NCBI GenBank assembly: GCA_948146395.1
Contig: OX411551.1
Coordinates: 64,189,346 to 64,253,345, forward strand
Direction of reading: 5' to 3'
DNA: 64,000 nucleotides
Source of the DNA: Fragum whitleyi
Taxonomy: Eukaryota; Mollusca; Bivalvia; Cardiida; Cardiidae
Numbering within the stretch: position 1 is the stretch's first letter; each line of letters opens with the position of its first letter. The notes under the pieces were generated by a model that had not been told where the DNA came from, did not search any database, and worked only from the letters and a program-made list of their open reading frames with translations. Below are positions 10,501 to 22,500 of the stretch, one piece after another. Both the position numbers and the translations under genes were made by a program.

Positions 10501-13500
10501 CCTCACTGGAATTTTCTTCCGGAGGTCATTGTATGGTAAAAGTAGATCCTTTAAAAAAAGTAGTGCGACATTGAAACGTTATTTTTGAGGGTAAAATAGT
10601 AACCCATGTGCTCATTTTTGTTCTTTTCACCTAGTTTTGCATCTCTTCTTTGATTAAACGCTTGATTTGACCTTCTCTGTGTACGATTTGCTTTGCGAAA
10701 GGACGGATAACGGGTGGGGGTCGTACCCAAAGTAGCTGTCCTCTTCATGGATGGAAAAAAGACGGTACCTCTAATTAAGCTTGGGTACCGCAAAAGTTGA
10801 AGGGAGTTTCCCGAGGTTTTTTCTTACTTTAAGGTAGGACATTGAACGAAGATGAAGGGCTAAAGAGGTCAAAGGTCAACCCTTTCTGTGGAACCGACCA
10901 CAGCACCGGAAAAGAGTGCAATTTTATATAGAACAAAGAAGGCCCAAAGTCCGGTGGGGTCACTCCTAGATGACAAAATGACCCGATTTCTTCGAAACGG
11001 ATTTTGGCCTCTCTCGATGGTTGCAAATGACGTAATTCTTAACCAATATTATCAAAAAGTGCAAAATTTGCAATTTTAGTCAGTTTATCTGATTTTAAAT
11101 CGATTTAATTTTTTTTTAATTTTTTTCAAATTTAACTCGTTGATAAAATATTTCGTTGTTTTAAGCACTTTTAAATAAGATTTAGGTCAGTTTTTACTTT
11201 TAGTATCGGAAGGATCACTTTAATTGTTCAAGTGGGTGTAATTAATTATGTAAACAACCCGATAGGATGAGCAGGATAACCCTTTACCCTTACCAATACC
11301 ACCAAATTTAGGGTATTAAGCAAAATCACGGGATGACTTCAATGTGGTAAAAAACCGTCTTCTCTTTACAAATATTGATTTTTATTTCTTTCATTACTTT
11401 GAAACGACCCAGCGCATTGGAACAAGCAAGAAATATTCCAATATTTGCCAAGTAAAGACATACTTTTTGCCACAAAAGACCGCCCCCTTAATCCAAATAG
11501 GTGAGTTTTCTAGTAATTGAAACTATCTTTATGGCACTTTTCTTGCGTTGTTATCACTCCGAATCGCGTGTTGAAGGCTAACAAGCTCGATAAGCTTTTG
11601 TTTTTCAACATGCATAAAATGAACCTCGAAACTATCGTGAGAAAAGGGGTGGAAACACTTAACCCTTACCCTGGCAACGAATTTTTTCTTAAGTTGATCT
11701 CAGGTGGGGGACGTCTTTCAATAACAAATAAGACGTGTTTCTTTTATAGTTCTGCAATTTTGTTTTTTAAATTGAGTTGACAATCGCCAAAAACACCTCA
11801 GAACTGAAAATTTGAGGAAAAATATTTGAATCTGGTAATTGACTAGCGGAGACAAATGGTAAATTTAAGCCAAAATGGCCCGTGATCACATAATTAGTTC
11901 TGTTCTCTCTTGTCATTTCATTTTTTTTCCTTATTGAGAAATCTCCGGTATTTATTAAATTAAGTTTACAGCAAACATATCTCAATACTCACATGTGAAT
12001 AAAATTCTCAACATTGCATAACGTGACATAAGAGACCCTTTATCATAGCCTTACCACCCCTTTCAAAGCTGGTATTTATTGAAGTGGGTACCCCCGATCG
12101 TTATCCCGTTTTTTCTTGTCTCCTTTTCTCGTGCTATTGTTCATGCATCTAATTCGGTTACACTACAACACATTAACGAGAAAAAATGGATTTTCTTGTA
12201 TATTTTTAAATCTAAATATCTTTTGTTGAATTGAAAATAGTGGACTCGACCCCAAAATCACACAACTTCGACCCAATTTTTCCATTTTGGTATGTCTCTT
12301 CTGTACATTTTTTGTCTTATTTCTTGTAATTGTTACGTTTTAAGAAACTCTATCCAACAAAGATTCTTTAAAACACGAAAAAGATAGGTAAAAATAACAG
12401 ATATCGAAAATTTACCCTTTACTCCACAAGAACCCTATTTTCATTCAAGTAAGCTCTAGTAAACCGTTTGATTACTCAAAGAATGTATTTCGTGGGATTA
12501 AAAGCTCCTTTTTTTCTTTTTTGTTATTCTTTTAGACATTGAATTACAGAAAATGCTATTCGGATCCCCGTTTTAATGATTTTGTTGTAGTGGCAGGCCT
12601 GAAAAGGCTGAAATTGTGGATTTTTCGGTCAAAAAAGCAACGACTCACAAGAATTATCTCCCTTTCCGCTGCCTTATCAGCAAATCACGTTAAGCATATT
12701 TTGCAAAACAAGTAGAAATATATTCAAATTTCAAAATAATTTTTGTTCCAAAGAGTTCCAATTGTTACGTAATGAGAAAAAATGGTTTCTGTAAACAAGG
12801 TGCGCCACAATTAACACCAACTTGACTTCTGGCCTTTTTTCGGAAAACAGGCTATGTCCTAAAATGGCCCTGTTTCAGTGTCAAATGAAAATATAATTTC
12901 TTGGTGGGTTTATTATATCTCGCAATATCCCGCGGCATTGATCAAGCGGTTTTAAAGTTCGAGGAAAAGGAATACCTCTAAAATTTAGGAGTGACCTCAC
13001 TGGAATTTTCTTCCGGAGGTCATTGTATGGTAAAAGTAGATCCTTTAAAAAAAGTAGTGCGACATTGAAACGTTATTTTTGAGGGTAAAATAGTAACCCA
13101 TGTGCTCATTTTTGTTCTTTAACCTAGTTTTGCATCTCTTCTTTGATTAAACGCTTGATTTGACCTTCTCTGTGTACGATTTGCTTTGCGAAAGGACGGA
13201 TAACGGGTGGGGGTCGTACCCAAAGTAGCTGTCCTCTTCATGGATGGAAAAAAGACGGTACCTCTAATTAAGCTTGGGTACCGCAAAAGTTGAAGGGAGT
13301 TTCCCGAGGTTTTTTCTTACTTTAAGGTAGGACATTGAACGAAGATGAAGGGCTAAAGAGGTCAAAGGTCAACCCTTTCTGTGGAACCGACCACAGCACC
13401 GGAAAAGAGTGCAATTTTATATAGAACAAAGAAGGCCCAAAGTCCGGTGGGGTCACTCCTTAAGAATTTAAAATCATCTGACTTATACCATTTTTACCTC

Positions 13501-16500
13501 CACGCGAAGAGACCGGCAAGCTATTGTCATGGCCATGTGTCTGTCGTGCGTCCGAACAAGCATAAACTTTTCTTTAACACCTTCTCCTCCTCAACTGATC
13601 GTGGATTTTAACAAAACTTTGCAGAAGAATGCCTTTGGTGACCCTTATTCTTAAGTAACGCTGTTCAAGAAATTACAATGCGGGGAGGGGGGGGGGCTTT
13701 TTTTCAATTCAAAATCTTTAAATTCTTCTCTCCATAGACCATTGGTCTGATTTCAATGAAACTTGGAATGAATGTCTCTTGGGGGGGTGGCTTATTTCAC
13801 TTTAATTTCTTTATAAATCTTCTCCACAAAAAACATTTGGTCAATTGCAATGAAACTTGACATGAATGATCCAGAGTGACCCTCTTCAAAAGTTGTTCAA
13901 GAAATTCCAATTGACCCCCAGATGTTGGCATGGAATTGCAGGCCTTATCTTCACTTTAGAATCTTTTAAAATCCTCTCCTCCCAAACAATAAGGCCGATT
14001 TCAACTTGGCATGAATGGTTGACCCTATTCTAAAGTTGTCCAAGATAATTTTATCAACCCATAAAGATTGATGTGGCAGGGTGTTGCTTATTTTTATTTT
14101 GAAATACCATCAGGCAGATTTCAATGAAACCTGTTATAAATGTTTATTGGTTGACCCTTTTCTAAAGCTGTGCACAAAACTCCAATTGACCCAAATTAAA
14201 GGGGGTAGCAGGGCGGGGCTTATTTTCACTTTCAGATCTTTAAAATCTTCTCCTCCCAAACCATCGGGCCGATGTCAATGAAACTTTGTATGAATATTCC
14301 TTTGGCGATCCTCCTCTAAAGTAGTTCAATAAATTTCAATTTACCACCAGCTATGGGCATGGCAGGGCGTAGCTTATTTTCTCTATAAAAAACTTTAAAA
14401 ATCTTCTTCATTCAAAACCACAAGGCCTATTTCCCAAACTACTAGGCTGATTTCAATGATACTTGGGATGAGTGTTCCTTGGGTAACCCTCTTCTAATGG
14501 TGTTCAAGATAGTTTTATAGACTCTCAAAGATTGTCATGACAGGGCGTGGCTTATTCCCATTTTGAAATCTTTTAAATATCTTCTCTTCCCAAACCATAT
14601 GGCCGATTTCAATGAAACTTAGTATATAAATGTTCAATCGATGACCTTTTCTAAAGCTGTTCAAGAAATTTCAATTTACAGCAAATAATAAAGGGCGTGG
14701 CAGGACAGGGCTTATTTCACTTTCGTATCTTAAAAAATCTTCTCCTCCCAAACCATCTTGCCGATCTCAACGAAACTTAACACCATTCCAAGACAACATT
14801 CCCATTGAGCAAAAAAACAAAACAAAAAAACACTCACACACAAAAAAACCCCGCTGGTTTGTACCCGTTTTTGGAAATAATAAATACATAGAACAACATT
14901 TGGAATTGAACTATATATGCTAAAGAACATAAGTTCTGTCCGGGTAGGTTTTGTTTGGCAATTTGTTAGAAGAGGCAGAAGTATAAAAAATTTCATAAAA
15001 AAATATGTTTGTTGCCATGGCAACCAAAATTTTCACCGGATTTTAATAATTTAAGCTATTTTGGAAGAGCACCACCAAGGGAACACTGCAATAAAATTTG
15101 GTGTAACTCAGCGAATTAGTTTAGGAAGAGATGTTATTTGAAATAATTGTTGACGGACAGACATCGTCAGAGTAATGAATCTTTTTCTGTGGGCTAATCA
15201 AGGAAGCATATGCAAGGTTTCCAAGCAAAAGCTTATGTAGAAATAGCCTTTTAACTGATATAAAATAGTTGCACGTAAAAATTAACCAAGGTTAAAATTC
15301 CATTAAATTCAATATAAGAGTAATGAATCTTTGTCTTGAGGCTGCTATGATGCTATCAAAAGCACATGCAAAGTTTCAAGGCTAAGGTGAAAATAGAGAT
15401 AGAGATATAATTGATATACAACATTTGCACGTAAAAACTTAACTAGGAATTTCTAAGTCCGAAAATGTTTAAAATTCCTCTAAATTCAATATCAAAGTAA
15501 TAAATCTTTGTCTAGAGGCTGTTCACATAAGCATGTTTCCAAGCATTAGCTTAAAAAATAGATAAAAATAACTGTAAATCAATATTTGCAAGTAAAAACT
15601 TCACTAAGTCCGAAAGGGTTTAACTTCCACTAAATTAAATATCAGAGTAATGAATCTTTGTCTAGGGGCTGATATAATAGTCACAGAAGTATTGTGCAAA
15701 GTTTCCAAGCAATAGCTTAAGTAGAAACAGAGATTTTAAACACTTGCATGTAAAAACTTAACCAAAGCAATATGCCGTCGCCAACACTGACACCAACGCC
15801 CGGGTGACCGAAATGGCCCCCTATTCTTCGACAAGTGAAGCTAAAAAAACCAAGAGGACCAAGATGGTCCTAGATCGCTCACCTAAGTCTCTTTGACCCC
15901 TGGGACATCACATTAATTAGATAGGCAGATGTCAAAAAGAAGATAATTGCCTAAGATCAATACCACGGAACATTTTCAGCGAAGAGCAAGACAGATAGGC
16001 CTTTTTGCTCTTTGATTCTATATAAAAAGGGATGCACCCGGCTGGACCCCAAATGTGACCCCAGGGTCTCTATATGACCAAACTTGGAAGAAGTCCATAA
16101 GATGATGCTACATACTAAATATGAAAGCTGTCTGCCTACTGGTTTCAGAGAAGAAGATTTTTGAAGGTTTTCCTATTTTCACCCTTCGTGTTCAGATGAG
16201 CTGAAAGGGATGTGCCCGGGTGGAGCCCAAATATGACCCAAGGGTCTTGATATGAACAAACTTGGTAGGGGCCTACTTGATGATGCTACATACCAAAAAT
16301 GAAAGCAGTGTGCCCTCTGGTTTCGATTAAAGAAGATTTTAAAAGATTTTCGCTCTTTGATTCTATGTAACAAGAGGACCAAGATGGTCCTAGATCGCTC
16401 ACCTGAGTCTCTTTGACCCCCTGGGACATCACATTAATTAGATAGGCAGATGTCAAAAAGAAGACAATTACCTATGATCAATACCACGGAATGTTTACAG

Positions 16501-19500
16501 CAAAGAGCAAGACAGATATGCCTTTTTGCTCTTGAATTCTATGTAAAAAGGGATGCACCCGGGTGGACCACAAATGTGATCCCAGGGTCTTGATATGAAC
16601 AAACTTGGAAGAGGTCCATAAGATAATGCTACATACTAAATAGGAAAGCTGTCTGCCCACTGGTTTCAAAAAAGAAGATTTTTGAAGGTTTTCCTATTTT
16701 CACTCTTTGTGCTCAGATGAGCTGAAAGGGATGCGCCCGGGTGGAGTCCAAATATGACCAAAGGCTCTTGATATGAACAAACTTGGTAGGGGCCCACTAG
16801 ATGATACTACATAACAAAAATGAAAGCAGTGTGCCCTCTGGTTTCCATTTGAGAAGATTTTAAAAGGTTTTTGCTCTTTGATTCTATGTAAAAAGGGTTG
16901 CGCCCGGGCAAAGCCCAAATATGACCCCAGGGTCTTGATATGAACAAACTTGGTAGAGGTCCACTAGATGATACTACATACCAAATATGAAAGCTGTCTG
17001 CCTTCTGGTTTCATAGAAGAAGATTTTTGAAGATTTTCATATTTTCACCCTTTGTGCTCATAAGAGATAAAGGGATGCACCCGAGCAAAGCCAAAATATG
17101 ACCCAAGGGTCTTGATATGAACAAACTTGGTAGAGGCCCACTAGGTGATGCTACATACCAAAAATGAAAGCAGTGTGCCATCTGGTTTCAGAGAAGAAGA
17201 TTTTTAAAGATTTTCGCTCTTTGATTCTATGTAAAAAGGGTTGGGCCTGGGCAAAGCCCAAATATGACCCCAGAGTCTTGATATGAACAAACTCGGTAGA
17301 GGTCCACTAGATGATGCTACATACCAAATATGAAAGCTGTCTGTCTTCTGGTTTAAGAGAAGAAGATTTTTAAAGATTTTCATATTTTCACCCTTTTTGT
17401 TAAGGGTAAAGGGAAAGCTAAGGGTGGGTTTCATTTATTTGAACAACTTTGGTAGAGCTTGATCCAAGGAACATCCCTGCCAAGTTTCATCAAGATTGGC
17501 CCACTGGTTTAGGAGGAGAAGATGTTTAAAGAAATTGTGGACGACGGACGACGGACGACGCACGTCCCACGACGCACGTCGCACGACTGACGACGGACGA
17601 CGGACATTCTACGATCACAATAGCTCACCTTGAGCACTTCGTGCTCAGGTGAGCTAAAAAGGGTTGCGCCCGGGTGGAGCCCAAATATGTTCCTAGGGTT
17701 TTGATATGAACAAATTGGTAGAGGTCTACTAGATGATGCTACATACCAAATATGAAAGCTGTCTGCCTTCTGGTTTCAAAGAAGAAGATTTTTGAAGATT
17801 TTCATTTTTTTCCCTTCATGCTCATAAAAGATAAAGGGATGCACCCCTGCAAAGCTCAAATATGACCCAAGGGTCTTGATATGAACAAACTTGGTAGAGG
17901 CCCACTAGGTGATGCTACATACCAAATATGAAAGCTGTCTGCCTTCTGGTTTCAAAGAAGAAGATTTTTGAAGATTTTCATTTTTTTTCCCTTCGTGCTC
18001 ATAAAAGATAAAGGGATGCACCCCTGCAAAGCTCAAATATGACCCAAGGGTCTTGATATGAACAAACTTGGTAGACGCCCACTAGGTGATGCTACATAAC
18101 AAATATGAAAGCTGTGTGCCTTCTGATTTCAGAGAAGAAGATTTTTAAAGATTTTCATATTTTCACCCTTTTTGTTAAGGGTAAAGGGAAAGTTAAGGGT
18201 GGATTTCATTTATTTGAACAACTTTGGTAGAGCTTGACCCAAGGAACATCCCTGCCAAGTTTCATCAAGATTGGCCCACTGGTTCAGGAGGAGAAGATGT
18301 TTAAAGAAATTGTGGACGACGGACGACGCACGACTCACGAGGGACATTCTACGGCCCGTAATTTGGTCAAAACGGCCCAAACTAGATTTTATAATTGGTC
18401 AAAACGGTCCAAATATTTTAATCTGTCCAATTTTCTTTCCTTTTCCATTGAAAATAAATTTCATAAAACAAATTTAGTCTTCGTGCTTAAATACATGGAT
18501 ATTCTAACTATGTACATGATGTTAATGTACATGATTGACAGTTTTTAAGAAAGGTATTAAATGGTTTTACTGAGGCAGAAAAAATCCATTACCATTTTTG
18601 GTGGAATGGATAGGATTAGGTGTGAAATGACAATCACATGTATAATTACACTTTTTAAAGCACAAAATTAATTACCCGAAAACTATTTTGTTTCTTATAT
18701 GTAAAGTCCTTTTAAATGTCAAATCAAATTACACACATTTCTTCATCTTTATTAATTAATTAATTAATTATCGAAGAATTTCCATCTAGCTTGTTTGAGA
18801 AAGACATGATATACAACTAACAAGCTTCAAAACGGTTAAGGAGATTTAATTTCTCAGATAACTTTCATTAATCATTTATCAAAGGGATATTTGGTCTTTA
18901 AATACATAACATGCTCTTTCGGTAGATATGAGTTATATAGGACATTTCATTTGAAAATATATATAATAAATTGTAAGACAATGGAATTCACTTACTATTT
19001 TGAACTTTGCTAATAAGTGTCAATAGGCAATAAAGATAATTTTCAAGATCCATATTCTCTCAGACTTTGACCATTGTTATTTAAACTAGAAAGCCACGAA
19101 TGGCTTGAGTCGCTCCACAGGCTTGAAATTCTTGTAAAAGCAAATAAAAATGTTTGACTAGATTTTTAGGTATTTGGGGTTCTATACTGATGTTGAAAAT
19201 GATTTTCAAAGTTTCAACTATATAACAGATAGAGAAATGACCTCTGCTATTAAAAGATATATTTTTCATTAAATCAAAATAATTTTTGGCTGCATGATAA
19301 TGGGTCAACCAAAGATCATGCCAAAAATGTTTGCTTGATATCCATCAGTTTCATTCTGAGAAACTGTTTTTCATAGTTTTCACTATTTAACATATTGAGA
19401 ATTGACCTCCACCCATAAAATGTATATTTTTCATCCAATCAAAATAATTTTTGGTAGACTGATAAAGGGTCACTCAAGGATCATTCCAGTGAAATTTGGT

Positions 19501-22500
19501 TGATATCCATCAGTTACATTCTGAGAAAATGATTTTCAAAGTTTCCACTATATAACATATAGAGAAATGACCTCCGTCCATAAAATGCATATTTTTCATC
19601 CAATCAAAATAATTTTTGGTACACTGATAAATGGTAACTCAAGGATCATTTCAGTGAAATTTGGTTGATATCCATCAGTTACATTCTGAGAAAATGATTT
19701 TCAAAGTTTCCACTATATAACATATAGAGAAATGACCTCCACCCATAAAATGCATATTTTCCATCCAATCACAATGATTTTTTGTAGACTGATAAAGGGT
19801 CACCCAAGAATCATTCCAGTAAAATTTGGTTGATATCCATCAGTTACATTCTGAGAAAATGATTTTCAAAGTTTCCACTTTATAACATATAGAGAAATGA
19901 CCTCCGCCCATAAAATGCATATTTTCCATCCGATCACAATGATTTTTTGTAGACTGATAAAGGGTCACCCAAGGATCATTCATGTAAAATTTAATTGGTA
20001 TCCATTGATTAGAATCTGAGAAAACTCACTTTTTACCATATTTGGAAATTAGCCACGCCCATTAAATCCATGTTTTTCATTGGATCAAAATTTCTTGAAC
20101 AACTTTGAAAGAGGGTCACCCAAGGATCATTCCTGTGAAGTTTGGTTGAAATCCATCCATTAGTTTCTGAGGAGAAGATTTTTAAAGAAAAGTTTACGAC
20201 CGGACGGACGGACGGACGCACGGACAGACGGACGGACGCACGACGGACACAACGCCATGACAATAGCCCCAGTGGCTTTCAGCCAGTGGAGCTAAAAATC
20301 TATTATAGAAAAAATTGATAAAAGCCAATAAATGATCAATTTAACGAAATTTATCATTGCGTAACATTTATTTTTTTCACTTTGAATATAAAAAATAAAG
20401 ACTTTCATAAAGAGATTTAAAGAATCTTGTTTGGTATGATTTTCAAATACTAATTTTCTATGAAAAATTCTATTTGGGCCGTTTTGACCAAATGAAAAAT
20501 CTGCTTTGGGCCGTTTTGACCAAATTACGGGGCCATTTTGACCAAAATACGGGCCGTTTTGACTATGGGCCGTTTTGACTTGCACCCCTACGATCGCAAT
20601 AGCTCACCTTGAGCACTTCGTGCTCAGGTGAGCTAAAAACTCTGGAGAAAAAAATCTTTTTTTGACTAAATTTAAGAACTTGTATTCACTAGTGAATGGC
20701 CAAATTGTATAAAATGTACATTTTACTGCCACTTGATATCAAATTACATGACCATCGGATGGAATAGTGATTAAGATAACATACCATGAAGCCCTCACAG
20801 GGTCAAGATGGGGTTACAATTACAGACATTACGAGGTGTAAAATGTGTGTTCCGTTAGTTCTTTTGGGGGAAAATGCCTGCCATTGGTAGTAAAACGTAG
20901 GAGTGTTTAAAACAATCTATCCTATACATCTGTCCCAATGCCTTACCTTTTGTCTCTGAGATAGATGTAAAAGTTCTCCGAAAGGAGATTTTTCAGGTTC
21001 TTCAAATGCTAGTAAAGCAAGAGTTCTCTCTAACTCTGTCAGAATTTCTGGATTCTCTTCTCCGCGCTCAGCAAGATGAGTCTGGGCATAATCTAGGGCG
21101 CCCTCTACATTCTTCTGGCGGATCAATTCTATGAGATGCTGTTGCTGTAATAAACAATTGTAAGAACAATTTTTAACAATTTTGAAACAAACAAGATGTG
21201 TTAGTGAAACAGCATTTTTTTTCCTCAAAATGTTGACCTTGACAGATGACCTTGACCTTTTAGCATGACTTTGACCTTGATACCTACTGATGTACATCAC
21301 TGAAATCTTTCATCATGCCAATCATGAGAAAGGGTATCTATAATATGTTTGAATAATTGAACAATGAAAAATGTTTGGTTATGTTTTTAAGAAGTTTGAC
21401 CTTGATAGATGACCTTGACCCTGTCACATAACCTTGACTTTGATACCAGCAGATGTGTATCATTGAGATCTATAATCATGCCAAATATGAGCCTTGAATC
21501 ATGAAAAGGCTTGAAGAAATTGGCAATGTTAATTTTTTTTTTTGGTTTCAGTTTTTTTATTTATTTGACCTTGACCTTGTCACATGACTGTGACTTGGGT
21601 ACCAGTAGATTTTTATCATTGTGTTCTATTATCATGCAAAATATGAGCCATGTATCTTAAAAAGGCTTGAAGATATTGGAGGTATTAAGTTTTTGCTTAA
21701 GTTTTTGAGTTTTTTGACCTTGAAAGATGACCTTTTCACATGACCTTAACTTTGATACCAGCAGATGTGTATCATTGAGATCTATCATCATGCCAATTAT
21801 GAGCCTTGTATCATGAATAGGCTTGAAGATATTGGCAACGAAAACTTTTTTGGTTAAGTGTTAGAGTTATTTGACCTTGACATGAGACCTTGACCTTGTC
21901 ACATGACCTTGACTTTAGTATCAGCAGATACAGATCATTGAGATCTATCATCATGCCAAATATGAGCCATGTATCTTGAATAGGCTTGAAGATATTGGCA
22001 ATGTCAAGTTTCTTGGTTAAGTTTTGCAGACAGACAGACAACAGGATAATGGTAAAATAATTAAGTTTTGCTAACAGATAGACAAAAAGACAGACAGACA
22101 GTTGGACAATAGTAAAACAACAACAATGTTATCCATGGGAGGCATAAACTAGAGAGCCAGAATGGCCCTAAACCGCTCACCTGAATTGCATTGGTCCAGT
22201 GGATGTCACCAAAGTAACATTATGGCAAAGTTTCATTCAAATTTGCCTAGAAGTTAGGTAGATGTAATTTTCAAGAGTTCAAAATGAAAATAGAACCTGC
22301 CCTGCCATGCAATTATTGAGGAGAAGACGCTTAAAGATTTCAGGATCAAAATAAGCCCCACCCTGCCCCGCCTATATTTGGGGGTCATTCTAAATTCCAC
22401 AAACAAGATTTGAGAAGGGTCACACAAGGAACATTTCTGCAAAGTTTGGTTGAAATCCACCCATTGGTTACTGAGGAGAAGATACTTAAAAAATTGTTGA

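Larger units (their letters stand above)
10494..13459. mobile_element. TTAA-flanked element with 473 bp terminal direct repeats
   Basis: A 473 bp sequence at 10494-10966 recurs almost unchanged at 12988-13459 in the same orientation, enclosing 2,021 bp. Each copy begins GGAGTGACC and ends GGTCACTCC. The whole unit is flanked by TTAA at 10490-10493 and 13460-13463. The inner edges carry no TTAA (TAGATG at 10967; ATTTA before 12988). This is either a non-autonomous LTR-like element or two TTAA-type MITEs that moved as a composite. The interior has no recognisable ORF, primer-binding site or polypurine tract. Confidence 0.85.
17661..20640 (+). mobile_element. Second HINE copy, split by a TIR element
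   Basis: Core units 17661-18300 and the microsatellite break off at CATTCTACG (18353). The missing 3' end (ATCGCAATAGCTCACC, hairpin, GAGCTAAAAA) resumes at 20593-20640. The intact neighbour at about 17608 shows the uninterrupted sequence CTACGATCACAATAGC. Confidence 0.85.

Noticed and set aside
10888..11079. 63-residue ORF (and its sister at 13381-13611) as a duplicated gene
   Set aside because: Both begin in the right part of the 473 bp repeat and diverge at its border; no domain.
10494..13459. Ordinary LTR retrotransposon
   Set aside because: No TG...CA ends at the true borders, no primer-binding site or polypurine tract seen, no Gag-Pol remains, and the flanking duplication is TTAA. Kept as an unclassified element.
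18234..18548. 104-residue plus-strand ORF
   Set aside because: It crosses from a HINE unit into the inserted TIR element; a chance frame.
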